Shown: positions 1 through 8,651 of the stretch, in pieces
Position numbering within the stretch: position 1 is the stretch's first letter
Layout: every line of letters starts with the position of its first letter
Assembly: GCA_003241485.1 (NCBI GenBank)
Contig: QFQD01000007.1
Span: 43,628-107,627, forward strand
DNA: 64,000 nucleotides
Origin: Ancylobacter novellus
GTDB taxonomy: Bacteria; Pseudomonadota; Alphaproteobacteria; Rhizobiales; Xanthobacteraceae
Reading direction: 5' to 3'
The notes under the pieces: generated by a model
Databases searched by the model: none
Seen by the model: the letters and a program-made list of their open reading frames with translations, nothing else
Told to the model about the DNA's origin: nothing
Translations under genes and position numbers: made by a program

Positions 1-707
1 AGTCCGGCGCCTCCACGCTGAAGGACGCCATGAACGAGGCGCTGCGCGACTGGGTGACCAACGTGCACGACACCTTCTACTGCATCGGCACGGTAGCCGG
101 CCCGCATCCCTATCCGGGCATGGTGCGCGACTTCCAGTCGATCATCGGCCAGGAAACCCGCGAGCAGATGATGGAAGCGGAAGGCCGCCTGCCAGACAGC
201 CTGATCGCCTGCATCGGCGGCGGCTCCAATGCGATGGGCCTGTTCCACCCCTTCCTCGACGACACCGGCGTGCAGATCTTCGGCGTCGAGGCTGCCGGCC
301 ACGGCATCCCGACCGGCCAGCACGCCGCCTCGCTCACTGGCGGGCGTCCGGGCGTGCTGCATGGCAACCGCACCTATCTCCTGATGGACGATGACGGCCA
401 GATCACTGAGGCGCACTCCATCTCCGCCGGCCTCGACTATCCCGGCATCGGGCCGGAGCACTCCTGGCTGCACGATATCGGCCGCGCCACCTACATCTCC
501 GCCACCGACGACGAAGCGCTGAGCGCCTTCCAGCTGGTGTCGAAGCTGGAGGGCATCATTCCGGCTCTGGAGCCGGCGCATGCCCTCGCCAAGGTGATCG
601 AGCTCGCCCCGACCTTCCCGCAGGACCATCTGATGGTGGTCAACCTGTCCGGCCGCGGCGACAAGGACATCCCGCAGGTGGCTGAAATTCTGGGAACCCG
701 CCTATGA
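1..707 (+). CDS. trpB: Tryptophan synthase beta chain, C-terminal part (5' end outside window)
   Basis: Tryptophan synthase beta subunit, which condenses indole with L-serine to make tryptophan using pyridoxal phosphate in the alpha2-beta2 complex. The reading frame is open from the window edge (first full codon at position 3), so only the last 234 or so of about 400 residues are present; the PLP-binding lysine lies outside. The glycine-rich phosphate-binding loop GGGSNAMG is present, as are the family stretches TLKDAMNEALRDW near the start and LSGRGDKD near the end. The stop overlaps the trpA start (ATGA at 704-707), indicating translational coupling. The family match is very clear. Confidence 0.97.
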   Translation, partial: SGASTLKDAMNEALRDWVTNVHDTFYCIGTVAGPHPYPGMVRDFQSIIGQETREQMMEAEGRLPDSLIACIGGGSNAMGLFHPFLDDTGVQIFGVEAAGHGIPTGQHAASLTGGRPGVLHGNRTYLLMDDDGQITEAHSISAGLDYPGIGPEHSWLHDIGRATYISATDDEALSAFQLVSKLEGIIPALEPAHALAKVIELAPTFPQDHLMVVNLSGRGDKDIPQVAEILGTRL

Positions 708-1555
708 CCGCCCGTCCGACCACCCGCCTCGACCACCGCTTCAAGGCCTGCGCCAATGAGGGCCGCGCCGCGCTTGTGACCTTCATCACTGCCGGCGATC
801 CCGATTACGACACCTCGCTCGCGCTGCTGAAGGCGCTGCCGGGTGCCGGCGCCGACATCATCGAGCTCGGCGTGCCCTTCACCGACCCGATGGCCGACGG
901 CCCGGCGATCCAGGCGGCGGGCCTGCGCGCGCTCAAGGCCGGGCAGACGCTGGCCAAGACCATCGCCATGGTGCGCGCTTTCCGCGAGGGCGACGACGCC
1001 ACGCCGATCGTGCTGATGGGCTATTACAACCCGATCTACATCTATGGCGTCGAACGTTTCCTCATTGACGCCAAGGCGGCCGGCGTCGACGGGCTCATCG
1101 TCGTCGACCTGCCGCCGGAGGAGGATGGCGAGCTCTGCCTGCCCGCGCTCGCGGCGGGTCTCGCCTTCATCCGCCTCGCCACGCCGACCACGGATGACAA
1201 GCGCCTGCCAGCCGTGCTCGCGAACACGGCGGGCTTCGTCTACTACGTTTCCATCACCGGCATCACCGGGGCGGCGACGCCGGATGCGGACCGGGTCGGC
1301 CAGGCGGTGGCGCGCATCAAGCGCCACACCACACTGCCGGTTGCGGTCGGCTTCGGCGTGCGCACCCCCGAGCAGGCTGCCGGCATCGCCGCCGGTGCCG
1401 ATGGCGTGGTGGTCGGTTCGGCGCTGATCGACGTGCTGCGCGCCAGCCTCGACAGCGAGGACAGGGCAACGCCGGCGACCATTCCCGCTGTCACCGGCCT
1501 TGTGGGCCAGCTTTCCGAAGCGGTGCGCGGCGTGCGCCGTCACGCCGCCGAATAA
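704..1555 (+). CDS. trpA: Tryptophan synthase alpha chain
   Basis: Alpha subunit of tryptophan synthase; cleaves indole-3-glycerol phosphate to indole and glyceraldehyde 3-phosphate and passes indole to TrpB. The 283-residue length fits the family. The segment ELGVPFTDPMADGPAIQ carries the catalytic Glu and Asp of the TIM barrel, and the phosphate-binding GFGVRTPEQ and GADGVVVGSA segments are present. It starts inside the trpB stop codon (4-nt overlap). A hairpin terminator-like structure follows at 1574-1602, so accD and folC downstream may be partly uncoupled from trp transcription. Confidence 0.97.
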   Translation: MTARPTTRLDHRFKACANEGRAALVTFITAGDPDYDTSLALLKALPGAGADIIELGVPFTDPMADGPAIQAAGLRALKAGQTLAKTIAMVRAFREGDDATPIVLMGYYNPIYIYGVERFLIDAKAAGVDGLIVVDLPPEEDGELCLPALAAGLAFIRLATPTTDDKRLPAVLANTAGFVYYVSITGITGAATPDADRVGQAVARIKRHTTLPVAVGFGVRTPEQAAGIAAGADGVVVGSALIDVLRASLDSEDRATPATIPAVTGLVGQLSEAVRGVRRHAAE

Positions 1556-1573
1556 TGCGCGCGACCGGCGGGA

Positions 1574-1602
1574 CGGGCGAATGATTCGCCCGCCTGCCTT
1601 TT
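1574..1602 (+). terminator. Rho-independent terminator-like hairpin after trpA
   Basis: The 8-bp stem CGGGCGAA/TTCGCCCG with loop TGA (1574-1592) is followed by CCTGCC and a short T run (1599-1602). It sits 18 nt after the trpA stop. The T tract is short and offset from the stem, so it may be a partial terminator or an mRNA 3'-end stabiliser. Confidence 0.55.
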
Positions 1603-1680
1603 CATCGCCGTCCTCGGCGATTAGATGAAGGCTGGCCGTGCGCGCGCGGCCGCCAGACACCACCGTCCGGAGCCACGCCT

Positions 1681-2655
1681 TTGAACTGGATCACGAACGT
1701 CGTCCGCCCGAAGCTGAACAGCTTCCTCAATCGTCGGGACGTGCCCGAAAATCTCTGGGTGAAGTGCCCCGAGACCGGGCAACTCGTGTTCCACAAGGAC
1801 CTCGAATCCAATCTCTTCGTCATTCCCGGTTCGGGCTACCATATGCGCATGGAGGCCACCGCCCGGCTGCGCTCCATGTTCGATGGCGGCAAATGGTACG
1901 ACATCGCGCTTCCCTCGGTGGTGCCCGATCCGCTGAAGTTCCGTGACGAGAAGCGCTATGTCGACCGCCTGAAGGACGCCCGCACCAAGACCGGCGCGCA
2001 GGACTCGGTGAAGATCGGCTATGGCAAGCTCGAAGGTCTCGCCGTGACCATCGGGGTGCAGGATTTCGGCTTCATGGGCGGCTCGCTCGGCATGGCGGCC
2101 GGCGAGGCGATCATCACCGGCCTCGAGACCGCCGCGGCGCGTGGCACGCCCTTCATCATGTTTGCGTGCGGCGGCGGGATGCGCATGCAGGAGGGCATCC
2201 TCTCGCTCATGCAGATGCCGCGCACCACCTGCGCCATCCAGGAACTGCATGAGGCGAAGCTGCCCTATATCGTCGTGCTGACGAACCCGACCACCGGCGG
2301 CATCACCGCCTCCTACGCCATGCTGGGCGACATCCAGATTGCCGAGCCGGGCGCGCTGATCGGCTTCGCCGGCCCGCGCGTCATCGAGCAGACCATCCGC
2401 GAAAAACTGCCCGAGGGCTTCCAGCGCGCCGAATATCTGCGCGACCACGGCATGATCGACCTCGTCGTGCACCGTCACGACATGCGCGCGACGCTCGGCC
2501 GGCTGTGCCGCCTGCTGATGCGCGCCCCCGCCGTGAGCGTGCCGGCGACGGAAGGAGCCAATGGCCACGCCGTCAACGGTCACGCCGCCAATGGCCACGC
2601 GCCAGCCGATACCGAGGCGCCGGCCGCCGCGCCGCCGGCACCGCTCAACGCCTGA
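1681..2655 (+). CDS. accD: Acetyl-CoA carboxylase carboxyltransferase subunit beta
   Basis: Beta subunit of the acetyl-CoA carboxyltransferase, which moves the carboxyl group from carboxybiotin to acetyl-CoA to give malonyl-CoA for fatty acid synthesis; partner of AccA. The start is TTG at 1681 with GGAG eight nt upstream, and it gives the family N-terminus MNWITNVVRPK. The crotonase-like core contains FACGGGMRMQEG. The N-terminal zinc ribbon is degenerate: only the first of four cysteines remains (KCPETG, then VIPGSGYH where CxxC is expected), which I believe is common in this lineage. The last 30 or so residues are a low-complexity tail with three NGHA repeats. It follows trpA and precedes folC by 7 nt. 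Confidence 0.96.
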   Translation: MNWITNVVRPKLNSFLNRRDVPENLWVKCPETGQLVFHKDLESNLFVIPGSGYHMRMEATARLRSMFDGGKWYDIALPSVVPDPLKFRDEKRYVDRLKDARTKTGAQDSVKIGYGKLEGLAVTIGVQDFGFMGGSLGMAAGEAIITGLETAAARGTPFIMFACGGGMRMQEGILSLMQMPRTTCAIQELHEAKLPYIVVLTNPTTGGITASYAMLGDIQIAEPGALIGFAGPRVIEQTIREKLPEGFQRAEYLRDHGMIDLVVHRHDMRATLGRLCRLLMRAPAVSVPATEGANGHAVNGHAANGHAPADTEAPAAAPPAPLNA

Positions 2656-2662
2656 GGCCACC

Positions 2663-4003
2663 ATGCCTGCCCTGCCCGTGCCAAATGACCCGGTCGAGAG
2701 CATTTTCGAGCGGCTGCTGGCGCTGCATCCCAAGCTGATCGACCTGTCGCTGGAGCGCATGTGGCGCGTGCTGGAGCGGCTCGGCCACCCCGAGCGGCGC
2801 CTGCCGCCAGTGATCCATGTCGCCGGCACCAATGGCAAGGGCTCCACCGTCGCCTTCATGCGCGCCGTGCTGGAAGCGGCCGGCAAGCGCGTCCATGTCT
2901 ACACCTCGCCCCATCTGGTGCGCTTCAACGAGCGCATCCGCCTCGCGGGCACGCTGGTCGACGACGCGACGCTGACCGACGCGCTGGCGCGTGCCGAGCG
3001 CGCCAATGAGGGCGCGCCGATCACCTTCTTCGAGATCACCACCGCCGCCGCCATGCTGCTGTTCTCCGAGGTGCCGGCGGACGTGCTGCTGCTGGAGGTT
3101 GGGCTCGGCGGCCGGCTGGACGCGACCAATGTGGTCGACCAGCCGCTGGTCAGCGTCATCACGCCGGTCTCCATCGATCATGTCGATTTCCTCGGAGAGA
3201 CGGTCAGCGCCATTGCGCTGGAGAAGGCGGGCATTCTCAAGCGCGGCGTGCCGGCGGTCATCGCCCGCCAGCCGCGCGAGGCCCTGGCCGTCATCGAGCG
3301 GCAGGCCGCGCGCCTCGGCGCCCCGCTCGCCATCATGGGCGAGCAGTTCCAGGCGCATGAAGAAGGCGGCCGGCTGGTCGTCGCGGACGAGGACGGCCTG
3401 ATGGATCTGCCGCGCCCGCGCCTTGTCGGCCCGCACCAGATCGGCAATGCCGGCCTTGCCGTCGAGGCGCTGCGCGTCGCCGGCCAGCGGGACACGGCTT
3501 TCCGCCTGCCGCCCGCCGCCTTCGAGGAAGGCATGCGCGCCGCGTCCTGGCCGGCGCGGCTGCAGCGGCTGGGACCCGGACCGCTCACCCAGCGCGCGCC
3601 GGAAGGCGTCGATGTCTGGCTCGACGGCGGCCACAACGCGGCGGGGGGACAGGCGCTCGCCGCCGCGCTGGCGGATCTCGAAGACCGCGTCTCGCGTCCT
3701 CTGGTGATGATCGTCGGCATGCTGGGCACGAAGGATGCCGGCAGTTTCCTCGCCCCCTTCGCGGGTCTGGCGCGCGAACTCGTCGCCGTGCCGGTGCCTG
3801 GGGAATCCAAGGGGCAGCCGCCCGAGGCGGTCGCCGCCGCGGCGCGCGCCCATGGCATCAGCGCCTCGACCGCCCGGAGCGTCGCGGAGGCGCTGGACGG
3901 GCTCAAGACCTTCCCGGTCGGCCCGGCCCCGCGCGTGCTGATCGCCGGCTCGCTCTATCTCGCCGGCGCCGTGCTGGGCGAGAACGGGTCGCTGCCGGAC
4001 TAG
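2663..4003 (+). CDS. folC: Bifunctional folylpolyglutamate / dihydrofolate synthase
   Basis: Mur-ligase-type ATP enzyme adding glutamate to dihydropteroate and to folates. The P-loop GTNGKGST lies at residues 55-62; the family segments TSPHLVRFNERIR and LEVGLGGRLDATN follow, as does the region of the carbamylated lysine (EKAGILKRGVP). The frame is open upstream, but ATG 2663 with GAGG at 2654-2657 gives 446 residues, normal for the family. The gene is 7 nt downstream of accD and was probably co-transcribed with it. It converges on infC. Confidence 0.95.
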   Translation: MPALPVPNDPVESIFERLLALHPKLIDLSLERMWRVLERLGHPERRLPPVIHVAGTNGKGSTVAFMRAVLEAAGKRVHVYTSPHLVRFNERIRLAGTLVDDATLTDALARAERANEGAPITFFEITTAAAMLLFSEVPADVLLLEVGLGGRLDATNVVDQPLVSVITPVSIDHVDFLGETVSAIALEKAGILKRGVPAVIARQPREALAVIERQAARLGAPLAIMGEQFQAHEEGGRLVVADEDGLMDLPRPRLVGPHQIGNAGLAVEALRVAGQRDTAFRLPPAAFEEGMRAASWPARLQRLGPGPLTQRAPEGVDVWLDGGHNAAGGQALAAALADLEDRVSRPLVMIVGMLGTKDAGSFLAPFAGLARELVAVPVPGESKGQPPEAVAAAARAHGISASTARSVAEALDGLKTFPVGPAPRVLIAGSLYLAGAVLGENGSLPD

Positions 4004-4021
4004 ACGGGCCTTGCCGGGCAC

Positions 4022-4070
4022 AAAAAAAGCGCGACCCCGGATCGGCCGCGTGGCCGTCCGGGATAACGCT
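4022..4070 (-). terminator. Rho-independent terminator of infC
   Basis: Read on the minus strand, a long GC-rich hairpin (arms 4028-4046 and 4051-4070, with CCCGGA/TCCGGG and CGGCC/GGCCG plus the outer AGCG/CGCT pairs) is followed directly by seven T residues (A run at 4022-4028 on the plus strand). It lies in the convergent gap between folC and infC and may also serve folC in the other direction, although that side lacks a T run. Confidence 0.8.
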
Positions 4071-4102
4071 TTGACGATGAAGCGGGCGGCGCGGCGCGCA
4101 GG

Positions 4103-4660
4103 TCAGCGCGGCGCCAGCACCATGATCATCTGCCGGCCTTCCAGCGAGGGCTCCGCTTCGACCTTGGCGATCGGCGCGAGTTCTTCCTTCACCTTGTTCA
4201 GCAGCTTGTAGCCGAGCTCCTGGTGGGCCATCTCGCGGCCGCGGAAGCGCAGGGTGATCTTCACCTTGTCGCCTTCCTCGAAGAAGCGGTGGATGGCCTT
4301 CATCTTCACCTCATAGTCATGGGTGTCGATGCCGGGACGCAGCTTGATTTCCTTGATCTCGACGATGTGCTGCTTCTTGCGGGCCTCGTTGGCCTTCTTC
4401 TGGTTCTGGTACTTGAACCGGCCGTAATCGAGGATCTTGCACACCGGCGGCACCGAATTCGGCGCGATCTCGACCAGGTCGAGGCCAGCTTCCTGCGCGC
4501 GCAAAATGGCATCACGGGTCTGGATGACGCCGAGATTCTGCCCATCCTGATCGATGAGCTGCACTTCGCGGATGCGGATGTCTTCGTTGACGCGCGGGCC
4601 TTCCTTCTCCGGCGCGACGGGTCTCATGGGGCGACGAATGGCGGTCTTCTCCTCTGCCAT
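4103..4660 (-). CDS. infC: Translation initiation factor IF-3
   Basis: IF-3 binds the 30S subunit, keeps it apart from 50S and checks initiator tRNA and start codon. The 185-residue protein has the N-terminal domain (RVNEDIRIREVQLIDQDG), the lysine-rich linker (FKYQNQKKANEARKKQ) and the C-terminal domain (KEIKLRPGIDTHDYEVK). No strong Shine-Dalgarno precedes ATG 4660; the in-frame ATG at Met12 is an alternative, and many IF-3 genes use weak or unusual starts because of autoregulation. It stands alone, divergent from the hydrolase at 4943, with its own terminator. Confidence 0.96.
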   Translation of the reverse strand: MAEEKTAIRRPMRPVAPEKEGPRVNEDIRIREVQLIDQDGQNLGVIQTRDAILRAQEAGLDLVEIAPNSVPPVCKILDYGRFKYQNQKKANEARKKQHIVEIKEIKLRPGIDTHDYEVKMKAIHRFFEEGDKVKITLRFRGREMAHQELGYKLLNKVKEELAPIAKVEAEPSLEGRQMIMVLAPR

Positions 4661-4733
4661 TTCAGATAGGGCGTTTCACCGCTGACCGAAGGTCTGCCGG
4701 CCGGCTCGTCTCGCGCGCGTAAAACGGTCGCCG

Positions 4734-4762
4734 AAGATCGTGACAAACCCGTCAGAAGTCAA
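4734..4762 (-). promoter_or_regulatory. Candidate sigma-70-type promoter of infC
   Basis: On the minus strand, TTGACT (4757-4762) is separated by 17 bp from GATCTT (4734-4739), about 75 bp upstream of the infC start. The -35 box is good and the -10 box is poor (three of six consensus positions), so this is tentative. Confidence 0.35.
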
Positions 4763-4942
4763 CGGCGTGACGGTGCCGAATGCATGAATACGAGCACCGA
4801 TTGCGCGATTCCTCGGCAAGCGGGTCGGAAATCTTGTTCTCAGCGGGTCGAAGCCTGTAGGTGAAGATGGCGCGCGCGGCTCGAATCGCAAGACCTCCTG
4901 AACGACCACATGGCCGCCCCCACGACCGATCGAGGACCCCGC

Positions 4943-5722
4943 ATGACCGAGACCGCCGAGCCGGACGCCCATTTCATCCCCGTCGGCACGCCGCCGCGCG
5001 CCATCGCGGTGCGCACCACGCCGGGCGCGGCGGACCGGCCGGGCGTCGTGTGGTGCGGCGGGTTTCTGTCCGACATGCGCGGCACGAAGGCGGAGGAATT
5101 GGCGAAGTGGGGCGCGGCCCATGACCGCCGCGTGGTGCGCTTCGATTATTCCGGCCATGGCGAATCCGACGGCGACTTCATCGACGGCACGATTTCGCGC
5201 TGGGCGGAGGATGCGCTCGCCGTGTTCGACCGCGAGACCACCGGCCCGCAGATCATCGTCGGCTCGTCCATGGGCGGGTGGATCGCGCTTTTGCTGGCCC
5301 GCGCGCTCGCCGCACGGGGCGATGGTGCGCGCCTCGCAGGACTGGTGCTGATCGCGCCCGCGCCGGATTTCACGGAGGAACTGGTGTGGAAGGCGATGAC
5401 GCCGGAAATCCGCGCCGAGGTGATGGCGAAGGGCGTCTGGTACCGCGCCTCGGACTATGGCGCGCCGCAGCCCTTCACCCGGGCGCTGATCGAGGATGGC
5501 CGGGCGAACCTCGTGCTCGGCGCGCCCTTCACGGTCGGCTGCCCGGTGCGCATCCTGCAGGGCGTGGCCGACGATACCGTGCCGTGGCAGCACGCCATGA
5601 AGCTGGTTTCCTGCCTCGCCGAGGATGATGTGGTGGTGACGCTTGTGAAGGATGGCGACCACCGCCTGTCGCGCCCCGAGGACATTGCGCGCATCCTCGA
5701 TGCGGTCGAGCAGATCGGCTGA
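4943..5722 (+). CDS. Alpha/beta hydrolase (ABHD10-like serine hydrolase)
   Basis: Probable cytoplasmic serine hydrolase of 259 residues. The nucleophile elbow GSSMGG (Ser109), the acid in QGVADDTVP (Asp210 or Asp211) and the histidine in KDGDHRLS (His240) form a plausible triad, and VRFDYSGHGESDG is the typical strand and loop after beta-4. The overall pattern resembles bacterial relatives of the mitochondrial thioesterase ABHD10; the substrate is unknown. ATG 4943 is chosen over the upstream in-frame ATG 4910 because GAGGA lies six nt before it. It is a single gene, divergent from infC and convergent with rsmD. Confidence 0.85.
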   Translation: MTETAEPDAHFIPVGTPPRAIAVRTTPGAADRPGVVWCGGFLSDMRGTKAEELAKWGAAHDRRVVRFDYSGHGESDGDFIDGTISRWAEDALAVFDRETTGPQIIVGSSMGGWIALLLARALAARGDGARLAGLVLIAPAPDFTEELVWKAMTPEIRAEVMAKGVWYRASDYGAPQPFTRALIEDGRANLVLGAPFTVGCPVRILQGVADDTVPWQHAMKLVSCLAEDDVVVTLVKDGDHRLSRPEDIARILDAVEQIG

Positions 5723-5749
5723 GCGCAGGCCGTCGCCGGCGCGCGCGGT

Positions 5750-6304
5750 TCACGCCGCCCGAAGGATGACGATCTCGGTGGTGTCGTAGCGCCGGCGCTC
5801 CAGTTCCTCGAAGCCATCCGGCGCGGTGAAGGCGGCCTCCACCGCCTCCTCCACGACGACGAGCGCCCCCGGCGCGAGCCATTTGCCGTCGCGCGCGCTG
5901 ATGAGCGCTTTCTCGGCGAGCCCATGGCCATAAGGGGGATCGCAGAAGACGAGGTCGAAGGCGTCGCTGGCGAAAGCCTCGCCCAGCTTCGTCGCGTCGC
6001 GGCGGAAGATGCGGGTGATGCCACCCAGCCCCAGCGCCTCGACATTGGCGCGGATTATTCCGCGCGGTTCCGGCGCCTCATCCACGAAGACGGCGAGTTT
6101 CGCCCCGCGCGACAGCGCCTCCAGCCCCAGAGCGCCGGTGCCGGCGAACAGGTCGAGCACGCGCGCGCCGTCCGCCGCGTCGTCATAGGCATGGGCCAGC
6201 ACGTTGAACAGCGCCTCGCGCAGCCGGTCGCTGGTTGGGCGCGTGGCGTTGGAAGAGGGGCCCTGCAGCGCACGGCCCCGGAAGCGTCCGCCAACAATGC
6301 GCAT
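5750..6304 (-). CDS. rsmD: 16S rRNA (guanine(966)-N(2))-methyltransferase
   Basis: Class I SAM-dependent methyltransferase that modifies G966 of 16S rRNA. The 184-residue protein begins MRIVGGRFRGRAL and has the family segment TSDRLREALFNVL, the SAM motif VLDLFAGTGALGLEALSRGA and the catalytic motif CDPPYG. It begins 10 nt after the pseudouridine synthase stop with GAGG just upstream, so the two rRNA-modification genes form an operon on the minus strand. This pairing is common in alphaproteobacteria. Confidence 0.95.
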   Translation of the reverse strand: MRIVGGRFRGRALQGPSSNATRPTSDRLREALFNVLAHAYDDAADGARVLDLFAGTGALGLEALSRGAKLAVFVDEAPEPRGIIRANVEALGLGGITRIFRRDATKLGEAFASDAFDLVFCDPPYGHGLAEKALISARDGKWLAPGALVVVEEAVEAAFTAPDGFEELERRRYDTTEIVILRAA

Positions 6305-6314
6305 CGCTCAGGCC

Positions 6315-8651
6315 TCAGCCGCGTGGGGCGCGCGGCGGACGCCCGCCCGAGGGCTTTCCGCCCGGCCGGCCACCCGAAGGCTTGTCGCCGCGCGGCTTGC
6401 CACCGAAGGACTTGCCACCACCCGGCTTGCCGCCGAAAGGCTTGCCGCCCGCCCGCGGCGCACCCTCACGCGACCCGCCGGGACGTCCGCCCGAGGGCTT
6501 GTCACCAAAGGATTTTCCACCCGTGGGCCGATCCCCGAAGGACTTGCCACGGGGCTTGTCGCCGAACGACTTCTGGCCATAGGTCTTCTCGCCGAAGGGC
6601 TTGCGTGCGGGCCGCTCGGAACGCTCCGGACGGTCGCCGAAGTCGCGCGGCGGGCGCGCGGGACGTTCCTCGCGGCGCGGCGCCTCGCTTTCGTCTGCAC
6701 GCGGCCGACGCGAGCGGTTCTGCTCGGACTTCACCCGCCCGGTAAAGGGTCGGTCGCTGGACTGGCCGCGATAAGGGCGCGCGCCCTCCGGCCGCTCGCT
6801 ACGCTCCCGGAACGGACGGTCACCCGTGGGCCGTTCGCTGCGTTCGCGGAAGGGACGGTCCCCGCTGGGCCGCTCGCTACGTTCGCGGAACGGACGGTCT
6901 CCCGCCGGGCGCTCGCTGCGTTCGCGGAAGGGACGGTCCCCGCTGGGCCGCTCGCTGCGTTCGCGGAACGGACGGTCTCCCGCCGGGCGCTCGCTGCGTT
7001 CGCGGAAGGGGCGGTCTCCGCTGGGCCGCTCGCTGCGTTCGCGGAACGGACGGTCTCCCGCCGGGCGTTCGCTGCGTTCGCGGAAAGGACGATCACCGCT
7101 GGGCCGCTCGCTGCGTTCGCGGAAGGGACGGTCCCCGCTGGGCCGCTCGCTGCGTTCACGGAAAGGACGATCACCGCTGGGCCGCTCGCTGCGGTCGCGG
7201 AAGGGGCGGTCCCCGCTGGGGCGTTCGCTGCGTTCGCGGAAGGGACGATCACCCGCCGGGCGCTCGCTGCGTTCACGGAAGGGACGATCACCGCTGGGAC
7301 GCTCGCTGCGCGCGGCGCCGTCATTCTCCTCGCGCGGGGCGCGCTCTTCGAAGCGCGGGCGGGCCGGACGCGGGCCGGCGCTTGAGCGGTCGCGGCTCGG
7401 CGCACGGGCCGGGCGGCCGGCGCGGGCGGGACGTTCGTCCTCGCCGGCCTCGAAGGTGGCTGCGCGGTCCGGGCGCTTGCGGAAGGTGCTCTCGCCACCC
7501 GCCCGCTTCGGCGCACGCACCGGACGGGCCCGGGCGGCCTCGCGCTCTTCCTCGCGGATTTCCCGCTCACGCAGCGGGCGGACCGGGCGCTCTTCCGTCG
7601 CGGTCTCGGTGGCACGCACGCGCTGCACCAGCACCTTGCGACCCTTGCGGTCGGCCACGATGCCGGCGGTGACGGTGCGCTCGGGGCTCTCCTCAAGATC
7701 GATGGGCCGGCGGCGGTGGCGGTCCTCCGCGCCTTCCGGCTTGGCGTAGCGTGCCTTGGAGGTGCTCTTTGTCGCGGGACGCGGAGCGGGCGAAGACTCT
7801 TCCTGCTCGGCATGGTCGAACATCGGGCCCTCGAAATCCGCACCGGCGGCGGCGGAAAGCTCCGGGCCGAGCTGGTCGGCCAGAACGCGGGTGCGCACTT
7901 CCTCAACCGCACCCTGCGCGATCTCGCCGAGCTGGAACGGGCCATAGGAGAGGCGGATCAGCCGGTTGACGTCGAGCCCGAGCGCGCCGAGGACGTTACG
8001 CACCTCGCGGTTCTTGCCTTCGCGCAGCGCGAGCGTGAGCCAGGAATTGGCGCCCTGCACGCGGTCGAGCTTGGCCTCGATCGGGCCGTAATGCACGCCT
8101 TCGACAGTGATGCCGGCGATCAGCGCGTCGAGCTTTTCCGGCGACACCGTGCCCTTGGCGCGCACGCGGTAGCGCCGCAGCCAGCCGGTTTCCGGCAGCT
8201 CCAGCACGCGCGAGAGCCCGCCATCATTGGTGAGCAGGATCAGACCCTCGGTATTGAGGTCGAGCCGGCCGACCGAAACGAGGCGCGGCAGGCCCGGCGG
8301 CAGGATCTCGAAGAGCGTGGGGCGGCCTTCCGGGTCGTAGTTCGTGGTCACCACGCCGCGGGGCTTGTGGTACAGGAAGAGGCGCGTGCGCTCCTTCTGC
8401 GGCAAGGGTTCGCCGTCGACGGTGATGGCGTCCTCCGCCGTCACCGTGAAGGCCGGGCTTTCCAGCACCGCCCCGTTCACCGCGACCCGCCCGGCGAGGA
8501 TCCATTCCTCGATCTCGCGGCGCGAGCCGAGCCCGGCGCGGGCGATGACCTTGGCGACGCGCTCGGCCTCGCGCGGCTCGGCCGGGGCCAGGTTGCGGGG
8601 CGCGCGCGGGACGCGGTTGTGATCCTTGCGGGGCGGCGTGTTCTTCGGCAT
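6315..8651 (-). CDS. RluB/RsuA-family rRNA pseudouridine synthase with long repetitive basic tail
   Basis: Pseudouridine synthase, probably acting on 23S rRNA (RluB type). The first 280 or so residues are conventional: an S4 RNA-binding domain (about 30-75), then the RsuA-type catalytic domain with GRLDLNTEGL (catalytic Asp131) and the REGKNREVRN motif. The remaining 500 or so residues are disordered, rich in Arg, Glu, Pro, Gly and Lys. They include 13 near-perfect copies plus one degenerate copy of a 13-residue unit (SERPSGDRPFRER) at residues 447-623, then a Lys/Gly/Phe-rich tail (KSFGDKP, GGRPGG). Start ATG 8651 (MPKNTPPRKDH) is chosen over the upstream open frame, which lacks family similarity. 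The total of 778 residues is far above the 250-300 of the bare enzyme; basic extensions are known in rhizobial homologues. Operon with rsmD. Confidence 0.9.
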   Translation of the reverse strand: MPKNTPPRKDHNRVPRAPRNLAPAEPREAERVAKVIARAGLGSRREIEEWILAGRVAVNGAVLESPAFTVTAEDAITVDGEPLPQKERTRLFLYHKPRGVVTTNYDPEGRPTLFEILPPGLPRLVSVGRLDLNTEGLILLTNDGGLSRVLELPETGWLRRYRVRAKGTVSPEKLDALIAGITVEGVHYGPIEAKLDRVQGANSWLTLALREGKNREVRNVLGALGLDVNRLIRLSYGPFQLGEIAQGAVEEVRTRVLADQLGPELSAAAGADFEGPMFDHAEQEESSPAPRPATKSTSKARYAKPEGAEDRHRRRPIDLEESPERTVTAGIVADRKGRKVLVQRVRATETATEERPVRPLREREIREEEREAARARPVRAPKRAGGESTFRKRPDRAATFEAGEDERPARAGRPARAPSRDRSSAGPRPARPRFEERAPREENDGAARSERPSGDRPFRERSERPAGDRPFRERSERPSGDRPFRDRSERPSGDRPFRERSERPSGDRPFRERSERPSGDRPFRERSERPAGDRPFRERSERPSGDRPFRERSERPAGDRPFRERSERPSGDRPFRERSERPAGDRPFRERSERPSGDRPFRERSERPTGDRPFRERSERPEGARPYRGQSSDRPFTGRVKSEQNRSRRPRADESEAPRREERPARPPRDFGDRPERSERPARKPFGEKTYGQKSFGDKPRGKSFGDRPTGGKSFGDKPSGGRPGGSREGAPRAGGKPFGGKPGGGKSFGGKPRGDKPSGGRPGGKPSGGRPPRAPRG
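6781..7312 (-). repeat. Tandem 39-bp coding repeat, about 13.5 copies
   Basis: A 39-bp unit is repeated head to tail within the pseudouridine synthase gene. It encodes SER-P-(S/A/T)-GDRPFRER, with copies alternating mainly between Ser and Ala at the variable position; copy 3 has RDR, and the last copy decays to EGARPYRGQ. The DNA copies differ mostly at third codon positions and in S/A switches, and some neighbouring pairs repeat as 78-bp units, which suggests expansion by unequal crossing-over or slippage. Confidence 0.95.

Noticed and set aside
6781..7312. CRISPR-like regular repeats
   Set aside because: The 39-bp units are directly adjacent, with no unique spacers, and are in frame inside a protein gene. 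No cas genes are present.
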